From Fen-1258 sp964595365 (lineage in GTDB: Bacteria; Bacteroidota; Ignavibacteria; Ignavibacteriales; Melioribacteraceae): DNA of 5,412 nt. How positions within the stretch are numbered: position 1 is the stretch's first letter; each line of letters begins with the position of its first letter. Shown one piece after another: positions 1 to 5,131 of this stretch. The notes under the pieces were generated by a model. It made no database searches, was not told the DNA's origin, and saw nothing but the letters and a program-made list of their open reading frames with translations. The translations under genes were made by a program, and so were the position numbers. The stretch lies in assembly GCA_964595365.1 (NCBI GenBank), contig CAZQQC010000157.1, forward strand, positions 1-5,412, in the 5' to 3' direction.

Positions 1-148
1 GTGGAGTTTTACCCTTAACTTGTCCGTTCAACTCAACATCAGCACCGGTTGGTTCAGTAGTAATTTGAACAGCTGTGCTACAAGCTGAGAATGAAATAGC
101 GGCAAAAAGTAGGAGATACACTGCAGGCTTTCTAATTCTTTGAAACAT
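1..148 (-). CDS. PEGA-domain lipoprotein, N-terminal part (cut by window edge)
   Basis: The visible 49 residues begin MFQRIRKPAVYLLLFAAISF and continue SACSTAV. This is a short basic N-terminus, a hydrophobic stretch (about residues 9-20) and a lipobox-like F-S-A-C with Cys23 as the expected acylation site, so a type II signal peptide exporting a membrane-anchored lipoprotein is likely. Directly after it, residues 30-49 contain PTGADVELNG and GKTP, the usual pattern of a PEGA domain (a small beta domain of surface and envelope proteins whose exact role is often unknown). The ATG at 148 is well supported: AGGAG (complement of 154-158) lies 5 bases upstream. The rest of the protein is beyond the left edge, so total length and any further domains cannot be judged. 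Confidence 0.8.
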   Translation of the reverse strand, partial: MFQRIRKPAVYLLLFAAISFSACSTAVQITTEPTGADVELNGQVKGKTP

Positions 149-412
149 AATAACTCCTTTTTTGGTTTTGGTATATAGAGTTATTATTCCCCCAATCCCC
201 CTCTTTTGCGGAAAAATATTTTTAGAAATTTTTTAAGTATGTTAATCCGTAGGATAGGCATGCAGAAGGGACGGCTGTTAATCAAACTTTGAGAGGTTTT
301 TTGTTAGGGAGTTAATTTTCTTGCAATGAGTTAAAACGATATTTTGTTCCTAACATAGAAATGCAGCCAAAAGTCAATTTTATATCTTCTAATTCTAAAG
401 AAGGGGACGTAA
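149..412. other. Intergenic spacer upstream of the lipoprotein gene
   Basis: No convincing gene. On the minus strand the lipoprotein leader contains two short G-runs (complement of 189-203, reading GGGGGATTGGGGG) and AT-rich sequence. I found no well-spaced -35/-10 pair and no terminator with a U-tract. A weak 5-bp stem CTTCT/AGAAG lies at 386-403, just past the DUF2442 stop. The lipoprotein and DUF2442 genes point the same way, so the lipoprotein promoter should lie here, but I cannot place it. Confidence 0.5.
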
Positions 413-688
413 CTATTGAATGACACTGAATGATCTTTTCCGTCTCCCAATTTTTTTCTTGATAAATTTACCTTCAATCATTGCCTCAATACTAAGATGA
501 TAATCAAGTTTGAGCCATTCAATACCGGTTTTTCTACAAATGAAGCTATAGTTCTCTATTTGTTCTACCGTAGCATTTTTTAATTCCGGGTACCAATCTA
601 GAGGAGTAGCTATTATTCTTCCATCTTCCAATTCAACTTTTAGATAATCATTATCAAACGAAACTCTTTTACCTTTTAAAGTATTCAT
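413..688 (-). CDS. DUF2442 domain protein
   Basis: A 91-residue protein matching the DUF2442 pattern throughout: an N-terminal beta segment ending in DGR (residues 22-24), the hallmark PLDWYP (29-34), then GIEW (55-58), LD (61-62) and LSIEAMIEG near the end of the domain. The last ~17 residues are a basic tail (KKKIGRRKR) beyond the core. The biochemical function is not established. DUF2442 genes are frequently next to DUF4160 genes, as here, and the pair is often suspected to be a toxin-antitoxin-like module, with DUF2442 then a plausible antitoxin or DNA-binding partner; this is inference. The ATG at 688 lies inside the end of the upstream DUF4160 gene (20-bp overlap) and has a good GAGGAAG Shine-Dalgarno (complement of 693-699), so the two are probably translationally coupled. 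Confidence 0.85.
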   Translation of the reverse strand: MNTLKGKRVSFDNDYLKVELEDGRIIATPLDWYPELKNATVEQIENYSFICRKTGIEWLKLDYHLSIEAMIEGKFIKKKIGRRKRSFSVIQ

Positions 689-899
689 CCCACTTCCTCA
701 TAAAAAATTCATTATAATCTTGAGCTATTGTTATAACCTTTTTCAATTCAGATTTGCCAAAGTAATTTTCAATAATCCTCATACTTTCAAGCTCTATTTT
801 GGCGTAATTGTTACCTTTTAGAACATGAACGTGTCTGGGCAAATGTTCATTCGCATAAAAGAAAAATTTGAAACCGTTTTTGACTAACAAAGTCGGCAT
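669..899 (-). CDS. DUF4160 domain protein
   Basis: A 76-residue protein with the full DUF4160 signature: start MPTLL, an aromatic strand FKFFFYANE (residues 10-18) and the diagnostic H-x-P-x-H-V-H (HLPRHVH, residues 19-25), followed by a KIELES strand and a C-terminal helical part ending WDEYFKR. The length is normal for the family, so the gene looks intact. The histidine cluster could bind metal or be catalytic, but no activity is proven for the family. It is the first gene of a two-gene unit with the DUF2442 gene, which it overlaps by 20 bases. The ATG at 899 is chosen because MPT is the typical family start; the sequence before it (AATACAAAAATAA) has no clear Shine-Dalgarno. Confidence 0.85.
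   Translation of the reverse strand: MPTLLVKNGFKFFFYANEHLPRHVHVLKGNNYAKIELESMRIIENYFGKSELKKVITIAQDYNEFFMRKWDEYFKR
693..699 (-). promoter_or_regulatory. Shine-Dalgarno of the DUF2442 gene, inside the DUF4160 coding end
   Basis: Minus-strand GAGGAAG, with its AGGA core 6 bases before the ATG at 688, lies within the last codons of the DUF4160 gene. The overlap and position support translational coupling of the two products. Confidence 0.65.
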
Positions 900-982
900 T
901 TATTTTTGTATTCCAACAACATAAGCCGCTAGCAAAATAACCACACTAAAGATAATTTCAAAATTTGTGCAAAAATCATTCA

Positions 983-1093
983 CCACCGATCCAAACCCCG
1001 ATCAAAAACCATTGGGGCAAGCATCAATTATTCATCAACCGGCATCTTCGAGATATTATCGAGCATTTGGTCTAATGATATTGTCTGTTCCAT
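983..1093 (-). pseudogene. Remnant of a small antitoxin-like gene, broken by a nonsense codon
   Basis: Reading from an ATG at 1093, the frame gives MEQTISLDQMLDNISKMPVD followed by E, then TAA (1028-1030), then LMLAPMVFDR in the same frame before further stops (TGA at 980-982). The opening resembles small antitoxin-type proteins that begin with a beta strand, a helix, and a 'lP.deQ..l' turn leading to a second helix. In that family the codon after D-E is usually Gln, so CAA to TAA (one C-to-T change) would explain the stop, and the residues after it still look like the start of the second helix. The rest of the domain has eroded and no toxin partner is adjacent. Family assignment is from memory of the pattern and could be chance in such a short stretch. 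Confidence 0.35.
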
Positions 1094-1184
1094 CAATTGA
1101 TCTGTTTTATTCTCTCAACAACTTATTTATTCATTTCCTAAAATTCAATATACGTTTAGGGAAGAAGCTATTTCCTGAAATGAA

Positions 1185-1263
1185 CAAGATTAAGAATAAG
1201 AACAAGATCAAACAAAACCTTCACACCTTTTAACTTTCAACTTTAAACCTAACAACTTTAAAC
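1185..1263. repeat. Degenerate AT-rich micro-repeats
   Basis: AACAAGAT occurs at 1183-1190 and again at 1201-1208 around TAAGAATAAG. A second tract at 1232-1263 repeats AACTTT(C/A)AAC-like units. They are short and imperfect and sit just downstream of the stop of the anti-sigma-like gene. No function can be assigned. Confidence 0.4.
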
Positions 1264-1277
1264 TTGTAACCGTCTTT

Positions 1278-2720
1278 CTACTTTTGATTCCAGTACTTAT
1301 TCTTTGTTGGGTAATTAACAAACTTGTCTCCGTGCCAATAGAGAACCGAATCTTTTATTGCTTTCCAATAAGCTGAATCTAAAGGCTGTTTAAATATTCC
1401 TTTCTTATATAAATCCTCGTATTGTTTTTGGTATGGATTAGTTGGTATTACATTAATAACGCTCATCTCTTTATCAAAATTAAAGACTAAACCCAATTGC
1501 CCACCTGAATAGGATTCTTCAGATTCTAAGCAAATGCCTCGATCAGTTTTATGAATCATATAAATATCATAGCTGTTTGATTTCGAAAGATATTTCCCAA
1601 AATTAGAAACGGGGAAAAGCATATAATACAGGGGATTACCTTTTGTAATTTTATCCGTATTGAAGAACGCAGTTTTATCCAGAACACCGCTTAACTCTCC
1701 AGGCTTCAATACAATTAAAACTGGTTTTTGATAATCATTACTGGTTGCACCGATAAAGATTTCATCACTGCCGTCTTTATCAACATCATAAGGTAAGTCT
1801 GTCATAAACCAACCGGAATGATAAAGCGATGCTAAAACTTTTCCACTTTGGGGATCGATCTCAGATATTATTGTCATAGCATACACTGCATCATTGGCAA
1901 TAACAAACAATCTGTTTTGTTTATTTGTTTTTATTGTGAAAAAATCTCTTATGTGCCATGTTGTTCGTTTCCATTGGGGAACATAAGGAAATGATATTTT
2001 TTCCGGTCCAATAACCCAGCGCAGACTGCCGTCAGATTCATAACAATATAATGAATCAGCTTGGAAGTAACCTTTGTTGTATAAATCACCAGATATCAGC
2101 ACTTCATTTTTTCCATTGGAATCGAGATCAATTATATTAAGATATCTTTTCTTCACGCCCCAATTAAACAAAATATCGCTTTTAACTTCCGGGATACCAT
2201 CTGCAGTTTTTTTCCATAATATTTCACCACTGCTATTGTAAATGTTAAGCATACTGTTTCTAACATCCGCAAAAGTGGGGTTATCATCTCTAACGCTTTT
2301 CTTTACCGAGATAAACAATAGAGCAAAAATTAAAACCATGCCTAACGCAGAACCGGCAAATTGCACCGGGTGATTCTTTAACAAATAATAAAATCCCTGA
2401 AGCGAAAATAATTTTGGTCTTTCCACTATTTCGGTTTTACCGTTTCGTATCTCTACTGCCGCCGACTTTTCAGAAATCATTCTCCTGTCTTCGGAGTTGT
2501 TCAACCTCATCATAATTCTTCTTGCAATTTCTTCATCATTCTGTGTAGCGGGTTCTTTAATGCCTTCTTCCAAATCCGAATAGATTTTTTGGTACATCTC
2601 ATAAACTTCTTTGCAGTATGCACACCCATTTATGTGAACAATAAACCGTTCTTTCTCCTCTACAGAAAAAACTTCCGGACTAACTACAAGCTGCTCTATT
2701 TTGTTTTCTTCAATGTGCAA
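1278..2720 (-). CDS. Zinc-finger anti-sigma-like membrane protein with FG-GAP/VCBS-like ectodomain
   Basis: A 480-residue protein in three parts. Residues 1-50 carry a zinc-binding anti-sigma motif, H29-x3-C33-x2-C36 (HINGCAYC), followed by a charged helix. Residues 51-118 form a cytoplasmic linker. One membrane helix (about 121-139, FAGSALGMVLIFALLFISV) is followed by positive residues and then a ~340-residue, presumably extracytoplasmic part. That part has two acidic calcium-loop-like motifs, DLDSNGKNEVLISG (198-211) and DVDKDGSDEIFIGA (312-325), typical of FG-GAP/VCBS beta-propeller blades, and a G-E-I-L-W segment like those of quinoprotein-type propellers. The likely role is to hold a sigma factor at the membrane and respond to an external cue; this is inferred from architecture. 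The start is TTG at 2720: AGGA lies 6 bases upstream, a frame stop lies further upstream, and the next Met (42) would lose the zinc motif. The natural partner would be the sigma-like gene at 3917-4972, now separated by a REP/transposase element. Confidence 0.75.
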   Translation of the reverse strand: MHIEENKIEQLVVSPEVFSVEEKERFIVHINGCAYCKEVYEMYQKIYSDLEEGIKEPATQNDEEIARRIMMRLNNSEDRRMISEKSAAVEIRNGKTEIVERPKLFSLQGFYYLLKNHPVQFAGSALGMVLIFALLFISVKKSVRDDNPTFADVRNSMLNIYNSSGEILWKKTADGIPEVKSDILFNWGVKKRYLNIIDLDSNGKNEVLISGDLYNKGYFQADSLYCYESDGSLRWVIGPEKISFPYVPQWKRTTWHIRDFFTIKTNKQNRLFVIANDAVYAMTIISEIDPQSGKVLASLYHSGWFMTDLPYDVDKDGSDEIFIGATSNDYQKPVLIVLKPGELSGVLDKTAFFNTDKITKGNPLYYMLFPVSNFGKYLSKSNSYDIYMIHKTDRGICLESEESYSGGQLGLVFNFDKEMSVINVIPTNPYQKQYEDLYKKGIFKQPLDSAYWKAIKDSVLYWHGDKFVNYPTKNKYWNQK

Positions 2721-2724
2721 TGTT

Positions 2725-2734
2725 ATTCCTTTTT
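2725..2734 (-). promoter_or_regulatory. Shine-Dalgarno deciding the TTG start of the anti-sigma-like gene
   Basis: The minus strand reads AAAAAGGAATAACA directly before TTG. The AGGA core (complement of 2727-2730) is 6 bases from the start. No ATG or GTG precedes the zinc-binding motif in this frame, so this site is the main reason for accepting the unusual TTG. Confidence 0.6.
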
Positions 2735-2769
2735 TCCTTTCTTGCCCGATGGCTCAACCTTTGACTATT

Positions 2770-3037
2770 GGGCTAAAGCCCATGTTGTTTTTGCTTCTTT
2801 CAACCCCATGCTTAAGCATGGGGTTGATGCACATACCCTTTCCTTTTTACTTTTGTCTGTTTCTGCTCCAACACCACGCTTTAGCGTGGGGTTGATCGAT
2901 TAACGCTCTCTGTCTGGACTTTAGTCCAAAGCCAATCACTTTTATTTTTCCACAACCTACCAACTGCTGCTTCACTTTTCCAACACCGCGATTCATCGCG
3001 GGGCACCAAAGAGCATCGAAAGAACCGGCTTTAGCCG
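2770..3037. repeat. Left REP array: six palindromes (block L)
   Basis: In order on the plus strand: GGGCTAAAGCCC (2770-2781); a perfect 28-bp palindrome with half TCAACCCCATGCTT (2800-2827); CAACACCACGCT-TT-AGCGTGGGGTTG with one mismatch (2869-2894); TGGACTTTAGTCCA (2915-2928); CCGCGATTCATCGCGG (2986-3001); and CGGCTTTAGCCG (3026-3037). Most share the central CTTTAG (or CTTAAG) but have different stems that are each self-complementary. The last palindrome contains the stop codon of the transposase. The hairpins could act as transposase recognition sites or as transcript-end and stability elements between the transposase and the anti-sigma-like gene. Confidence 0.85.
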
Positions 3038-3462
3038 TGACGGTTCAGTCCATACTCTCTAGTAAATTCTTCATATTCATTCATAAAAGAAATTCTTTTA
3101 TGATGATCTTCTTGATTCTTTATGTACTCCCGCACTTTATCTATCATTGACTCACTTACAGAAGCTGCATAGTATTCATCTGCCCATTCCAATTTCGGTT
3201 TCAACAACGCGTTCTTGTTAACCCAATAAGCAGCTTCACCTTTGATCAGTTGCATTACCTTTGCAATAGTCATATCTGCATTTAATGCAATCAAGCAATG
3301 CACATGGTCGGGTTCTCCGTTAATGAAATCAATATAAATTTGTTTCTCCTTTGCATTCTCGCGTATATGCTTAAAAAGTTGTTGCCTTATTTCTTTCGAG
3401 AGCACGCGTTCACGATTCTTGGTGCCCCAAACTGCATGTACCCAAATCTTTACATGTGACAT
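3031..3462 (-). CDS. tnpA: IS200/IS605-type Y1 transposase (REP-associated, RAYT-like)
   Basis: A 143-residue HUH single-strand transposase, a normal length for the family. It begins MSHVKIWVHAVWGTKNRERV, the typical N-terminal strand of the Y1 fold. The metal-binding HUH motif is H53-V54-H55 within EPDHVHCLI. The catalytic tyrosine is most likely Y113 in VREYIKNQ, with Q117 four residues later as usual, so all catalytic residues are present and the enzyme may be active. It would nick and rejoin single-stranded DNA at hairpins such as those on both sides. The ATG at 3462 is preferred over an in-frame ATG 66 bases upstream (3528): the extra 22 residues would be translated REP palindrome and have no family counterpart. 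The ribosome-binding site is weak (GGATAGAAATT). The TAA stop and the last residues (RHG) are encoded by the REP palindrome at 3026-3037. Confidence 0.9.
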   Translation of the reverse strand: MSHVKIWVHAVWGTKNRERVLSKEIRQQLFKHIRENAKEKQIYIDFINGEPDHVHCLIALNADMTIAKVMQLIKGEAAYWVNKNALLKPKLEWADEYYAASVSESMIDKVREYIKNQEDHHKRISFMNEYEEFTREYGLNRHG

Positions 3463-3478
3463 AATTTCTATCCGTGCT

Positions 3479-3861
3479 GGGCTAAAGCCCTTCTTGTTTT
3501 TGCTTTCATCAACCCCATGCTTAAGCATGGGGTTGATGCACGTACCTTTTTCTTTTTACTATTGTCAGCTATCTGTTCCAACCCCACGCTTTAGCGTGGG
3601 GTTGATCAACTAACACTCTCTGTCTGGACTTTAGTCCATGACCTGCCAACCTCTATCTCCCAGCATGGTAACGTTGTTTTTGCTTGCATTAACCGCACAC
3701 CCAAGCGGGGAGTTGCTAATCAATCCTCTTCTTCAATGGACTTTAGTCCAAGTCCAATCACTTATATTCTTCCACAATCAACCAACTGCCGTTTCACTGA
3801 TCCAACCCCGCGATTCATCGCGGGGGGCACCAAAAAGCACAGTAACAACCGGCTTTAGCCG
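3479..3861. repeat. Right REP array: eight palindromes, one degenerate (block R)
   Basis: It repeats block L in the same order and orientation: GGGCTAAAGCCC (3479-3490); a perfect 32-bp palindrome with half CATCAACCCCATGCTT (3507-3538); CAACCCCACGCT-TT-AGCGTGGGGTTG (3579-3604); TGGACTTTAGTCCA (3625-3638); an extra segment with a degenerate palindrome AACCGCACACCCAAGCGGGG (3691-3710) and a second TGGACTTTAGTCCA (3737-3750); CCCCGCGAT-TC-ATCGCGGGG (3806-3825); and CGGCTTTAGCCG (3850-3861). Spacers between palindromes also match block L, for example CTCTCTGTCTGGACTTTAGT and CCAATCACTT. The R stems are perfect where L carries a C-to-A change (2873 and 2985), so R looks the better preserved copy. 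Confidence 0.85.
3639..3750. repeat. 112-bp extra segment in block R, bounded by TGGACTTTAGTCCA copies
   Basis: Block R carries 112 bases with no counterpart in block L, starting just after one TGGACTTTAGTCCA and ending with another. Inside, GTTGTTTTTGCTTGCATTAACC resembles the spacer before the long palindrome in both blocks (around 2784-2805 and 3493-3514), and the palindrome itself is worn. This looks like an internal partial duplication of the left half of the array that later decayed. Confidence 0.6.
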
Positions 3862-3916
3862 TGACAATTTATTTTTCACAACAGTAATATTCTCTCATAA
3901 TCTTTCACTTGCGGAA

Positions 3917-4972
3917 TTACTCATTCGACATTAAATACAACTTAAATTCTTTCCTTGTTTCTTTTATCAGATACTCTAACTTATCCCTAATTATTCTGTG
4001 ATACTCTTCCGAACTCAGCTCAATATATTTTGATAAGTACTCGTGAAACGCAATATGGTTCTTACCCAAAGCAATCCAGTCATGTACAACATCGCCGATA
4101 GAAAGGAATATAGCTTCGGATTGTTCTTTAGTAAGCTTTCCCGCCGAATAATAATCAATAATTATCTTTGCTTTCATTTTATCCAGAACTTTATTTGTAA
4201 CCTGTTCTATTTCAAAATCTTCATATACAGAATTTGTAAACATCTTATTCCATTCGTCGTCGCCGTCATCAATGCTATGAATTTCCTTTATTCCATACAC
4301 CGACTTGAAAAGATAAACTGCATCGGAGAGTTTAATTTCTTTCCGGAATTCATTTTGATTGTTTAGACAATTATACAAAACTTTCAATAGCTCCCCTGTG
4401 TGCTTTAGGTTGATAGTTTGATGCATGAATTCGTTTTGCAGTCCGTCCATGTTCAAATAAGGGAGGTTCAGACATTGCGAACCGTCTGTAACCACAAGCA
4501 TCACTCCAAGAATTGTTTTCTTAATCTGAAAAAGATTTGTCTTCAGAACAGTTTCTTTAATATTGCGCTGTATCTTAAATCCCGATGGATCATGCTGTGC
4601 ATATAAATACGAAATGTGTGCGTATGCAATTTTTAGCAGCATCGCTTTATAAGCAAAATAAATTTCGTTTGCCGGAAGCTCGTCGATTGTTAATCTTAAT
4701 GAGGAATAAAAATTTTTCATTGTTCTTGGGATGCCGCTGTTGTCTCTAGCAAAAATTTCCATAATGCAATCGTTGGCAAGATCGGGCAAAGTTAAACCGT
4801 GCATCCGGCACAACCCAATTGATGTCGGTTTAACATTCTTAAGATAAGAAACAACTATCACCTGAGAGATTTTCACAAGCTCTTTTATATCGTGAAAATC
4901 GTGCTTTTCGTGAAATATTTTACCAAGAATTATCTTTAAATCATTTATAAAAAAGTTCCCGCCCGGCACCAC
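3917..4972 (-). CDS. Divergent sigma-factor-like protein (tentative)
   Basis: A 351-residue soluble protein with no signal peptide or membrane helix. I do not recognise a firmly named family. Two parts recall sigma-70 proteins. Around residues 44-77, YLKNV...GLTLPDLANDCIMEIF resembles the region-2 helix pair in which an acidic 'DLxxDxxxxxF' helix contacts core polymerase. The C-terminal SSEEYHRIIRDKLEYLIKET (320-339) and RKEFKLYL resemble the last helices of region 4. The ~240 residues between are too long for an ordinary ECF factor and include a DPSGFKIQRNIKETVL segment (128-143) and an acidic DDGDDE (235-240). The gene is followed, beyond the REP element, by a co-oriented zinc-finger anti-sigma-like gene, which supports a sigma or sigma-like role. 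The GTG at 4972 is the first start after a frame stop (5009-5011). AGGA abuts it, with a further AAAGGAC 8 bases away; a second GTG follows at once. Function confidence is low, coding confidence high. Confidence 0.45.
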   Translation of the reverse strand: MVPGGNFFINDLKIILGKIFHEKHDFHDIKELVKISQVIVVSYLKNVKPTSIGLCRMHGLTLPDLANDCIMEIFARDNSGIPRTMKNFYSSLRLTIDELPANEIYFAYKAMLLKIAYAHISYLYAQHDPSGFKIQRNIKETVLKTNLFQIKKTILGVMLVVTDGSQCLNLPYLNMDGLQNEFMHQTINLKHTGELLKVLYNCLNNQNEFRKEIKLSDAVYLFKSVYGIKEIHSIDDGDDEWNKMFTNSVYEDFEIEQVTNKVLDKMKAKIIIDYYSAGKLTKEQSEAIFLSIGDVVHDWIALGKNHIAFHEYLSKYIELSSEEYHRIIRDKLEYLIKETRKEFKLYLMSNE

Positions 4973-5025
4973 TCCTAACCGTCCTTTTATTATGATTCCT
5001 GAATTAATTTACAGGAATGGTGCCG
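4964..5025 (-). promoter_or_regulatory. 13-bp dyad covering the start of the sigma-like gene, with an alternative hairpin
   Basis: Read on the minus strand, arm A is CGGCACCATTCCT (5025-5013) and arm B is AGGAGTGGTGCCG (4976-4964). They are fully complementary if one G-U pair is allowed. Arm B contains the AGGA, the GTG start and the next GTG. Part of arm A (ATTCCTG, 5018-5012) can instead pair with CAGGAAT (5001-4995) in a local 7-bp hairpin with a 10-base loop, which would leave arm B free. This could be a translational switch, or, if transcription starts inside the dyad, two operator half-sites about 49 bp apart. Confidence 0.45.
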
Positions 5026-5034
5026 AACTGTCAA
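5006..5034 (-). promoter_or_regulatory. Candidate sigma-70-type promoter of the sigma-like gene
   Basis: TTGACA (5034-5029) and TAAATT (5011-5006) are separated by exactly 17 bases. The -35 is perfect and the -10 matches 4 of 6. Arm A of the dyad then lies in the spacer. A second -10-like TAAAAT (5042-5037) without a good -35 would start the transcript near 5030 and include arm A. Organisms of the Bacteroidota use other consensus elements, so this stays tentative. Confidence 0.3.
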
Positions 5035-5101
5035 CAATTTTATTAAGCATATTCATCACTCGCACTCAAAATAGCTAAATAACTGTGGGATTATATTTTT
5101 T

Positions 5102-5131
5102 CGTAGAGACGGGACATGTCCCGTCTCTACG
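5102..5131. repeat. Perfect 30-bp palindrome (REP-like)
   Basis: The half CGTAGAGACGGGACA is followed by its exact reverse complement, with no loop. Its stem (GTAGAGACGGG) is unrelated to the CTTTAG palindromes of the transposase element, so it belongs to another repeat family; palindromes of the GTAGAGACG type recur between genes in several bacterial groups. It lies upstream of the sigma-like gene and just after the stop at 5138-5140 on the minus strand. It may act as a bidirectional transcription stop, but a U-tract is not evident. Confidence 0.75.

Larger units (their letters stand above)
900..1277. other. Gene-poor spacer between the DUF4160 gene and the anti-sigma-like gene
   Basis: No intact gene is credible here. 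The plus-strand open frame beginning GTG at 967 has no ribosome-binding site, no recognisable domain and ends in low-complexity sequence. The spacer holds an antitoxin-like remnant on the minus strand (983-1093, listed separately), a degenerate AAGATTAAGAATAAGAACAAG tract (about 1185-1208) and a degenerate AACTTTCAACTTTAAAC type tract (1232-1263). Such purine- or heptamer-like strings are common as non-coding filler in genomes of this group. No clear rho-independent terminator follows the stop at 1278. Confidence 0.55.
2770..3866. mobile_element. REP/RAYT-like element: Y1 transposase between two palindrome arrays
   Basis: A single Y1 (HUH) transposase gene on the minus strand is flanked by two arrays of short palindromes with the same order and largely the same spacer sequence. 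This is the arrangement of REP-associated transposase (RAYT) loci and of IS200/IS605 elements, whose ends are hairpins rather than terminal inverted repeats. No target-site duplication is expected for this class and none was seen. The outer limits are taken as the first and last palindromes of the arrays, so they are approximate. The element sits between two co-oriented genes. Confidence 0.65.

Noticed and set aside
189..203. G-quadruplex in the lipoprotein leader
   Set aside because: Only two G-runs are present on the minus strand; four are needed.
967..1233. Plus-strand open frame of 88 codons starting GTG
   Set aside because: No ribosome-binding site, no domain, lies across filler repeats, and overlaps the antitoxin-like remnant on the other strand.
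2589..2903. Plus-strand open frames over the start of the anti-sigma-like gene and the left REP array
   Set aside because: They are shadows of the minus-strand gene and translated palindromes; composition is not protein-like.
3463..3528. N-terminal extension of the transposase to an upstream ATG
   Set aside because: The extra 22 residues are encoded by REP palindromes and the family starts at the MSHVKIW methionine; length without them is normal.
2770..3861. CRISPR array
   Set aside because: The repeats are different palindromes with uneven spacing and repeated spacers; no uniform direct repeat and no cas gene.
3419..3934. Plus-strand open frames through the right REP array
   Set aside because: Translated palindromes and spacers; no start signals and no recognisable protein.
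4043..4606. Plus-strand open frames inside the sigma-like gene
   Set aside because: Antisense shadows of a long, continuous minus-strand frame.
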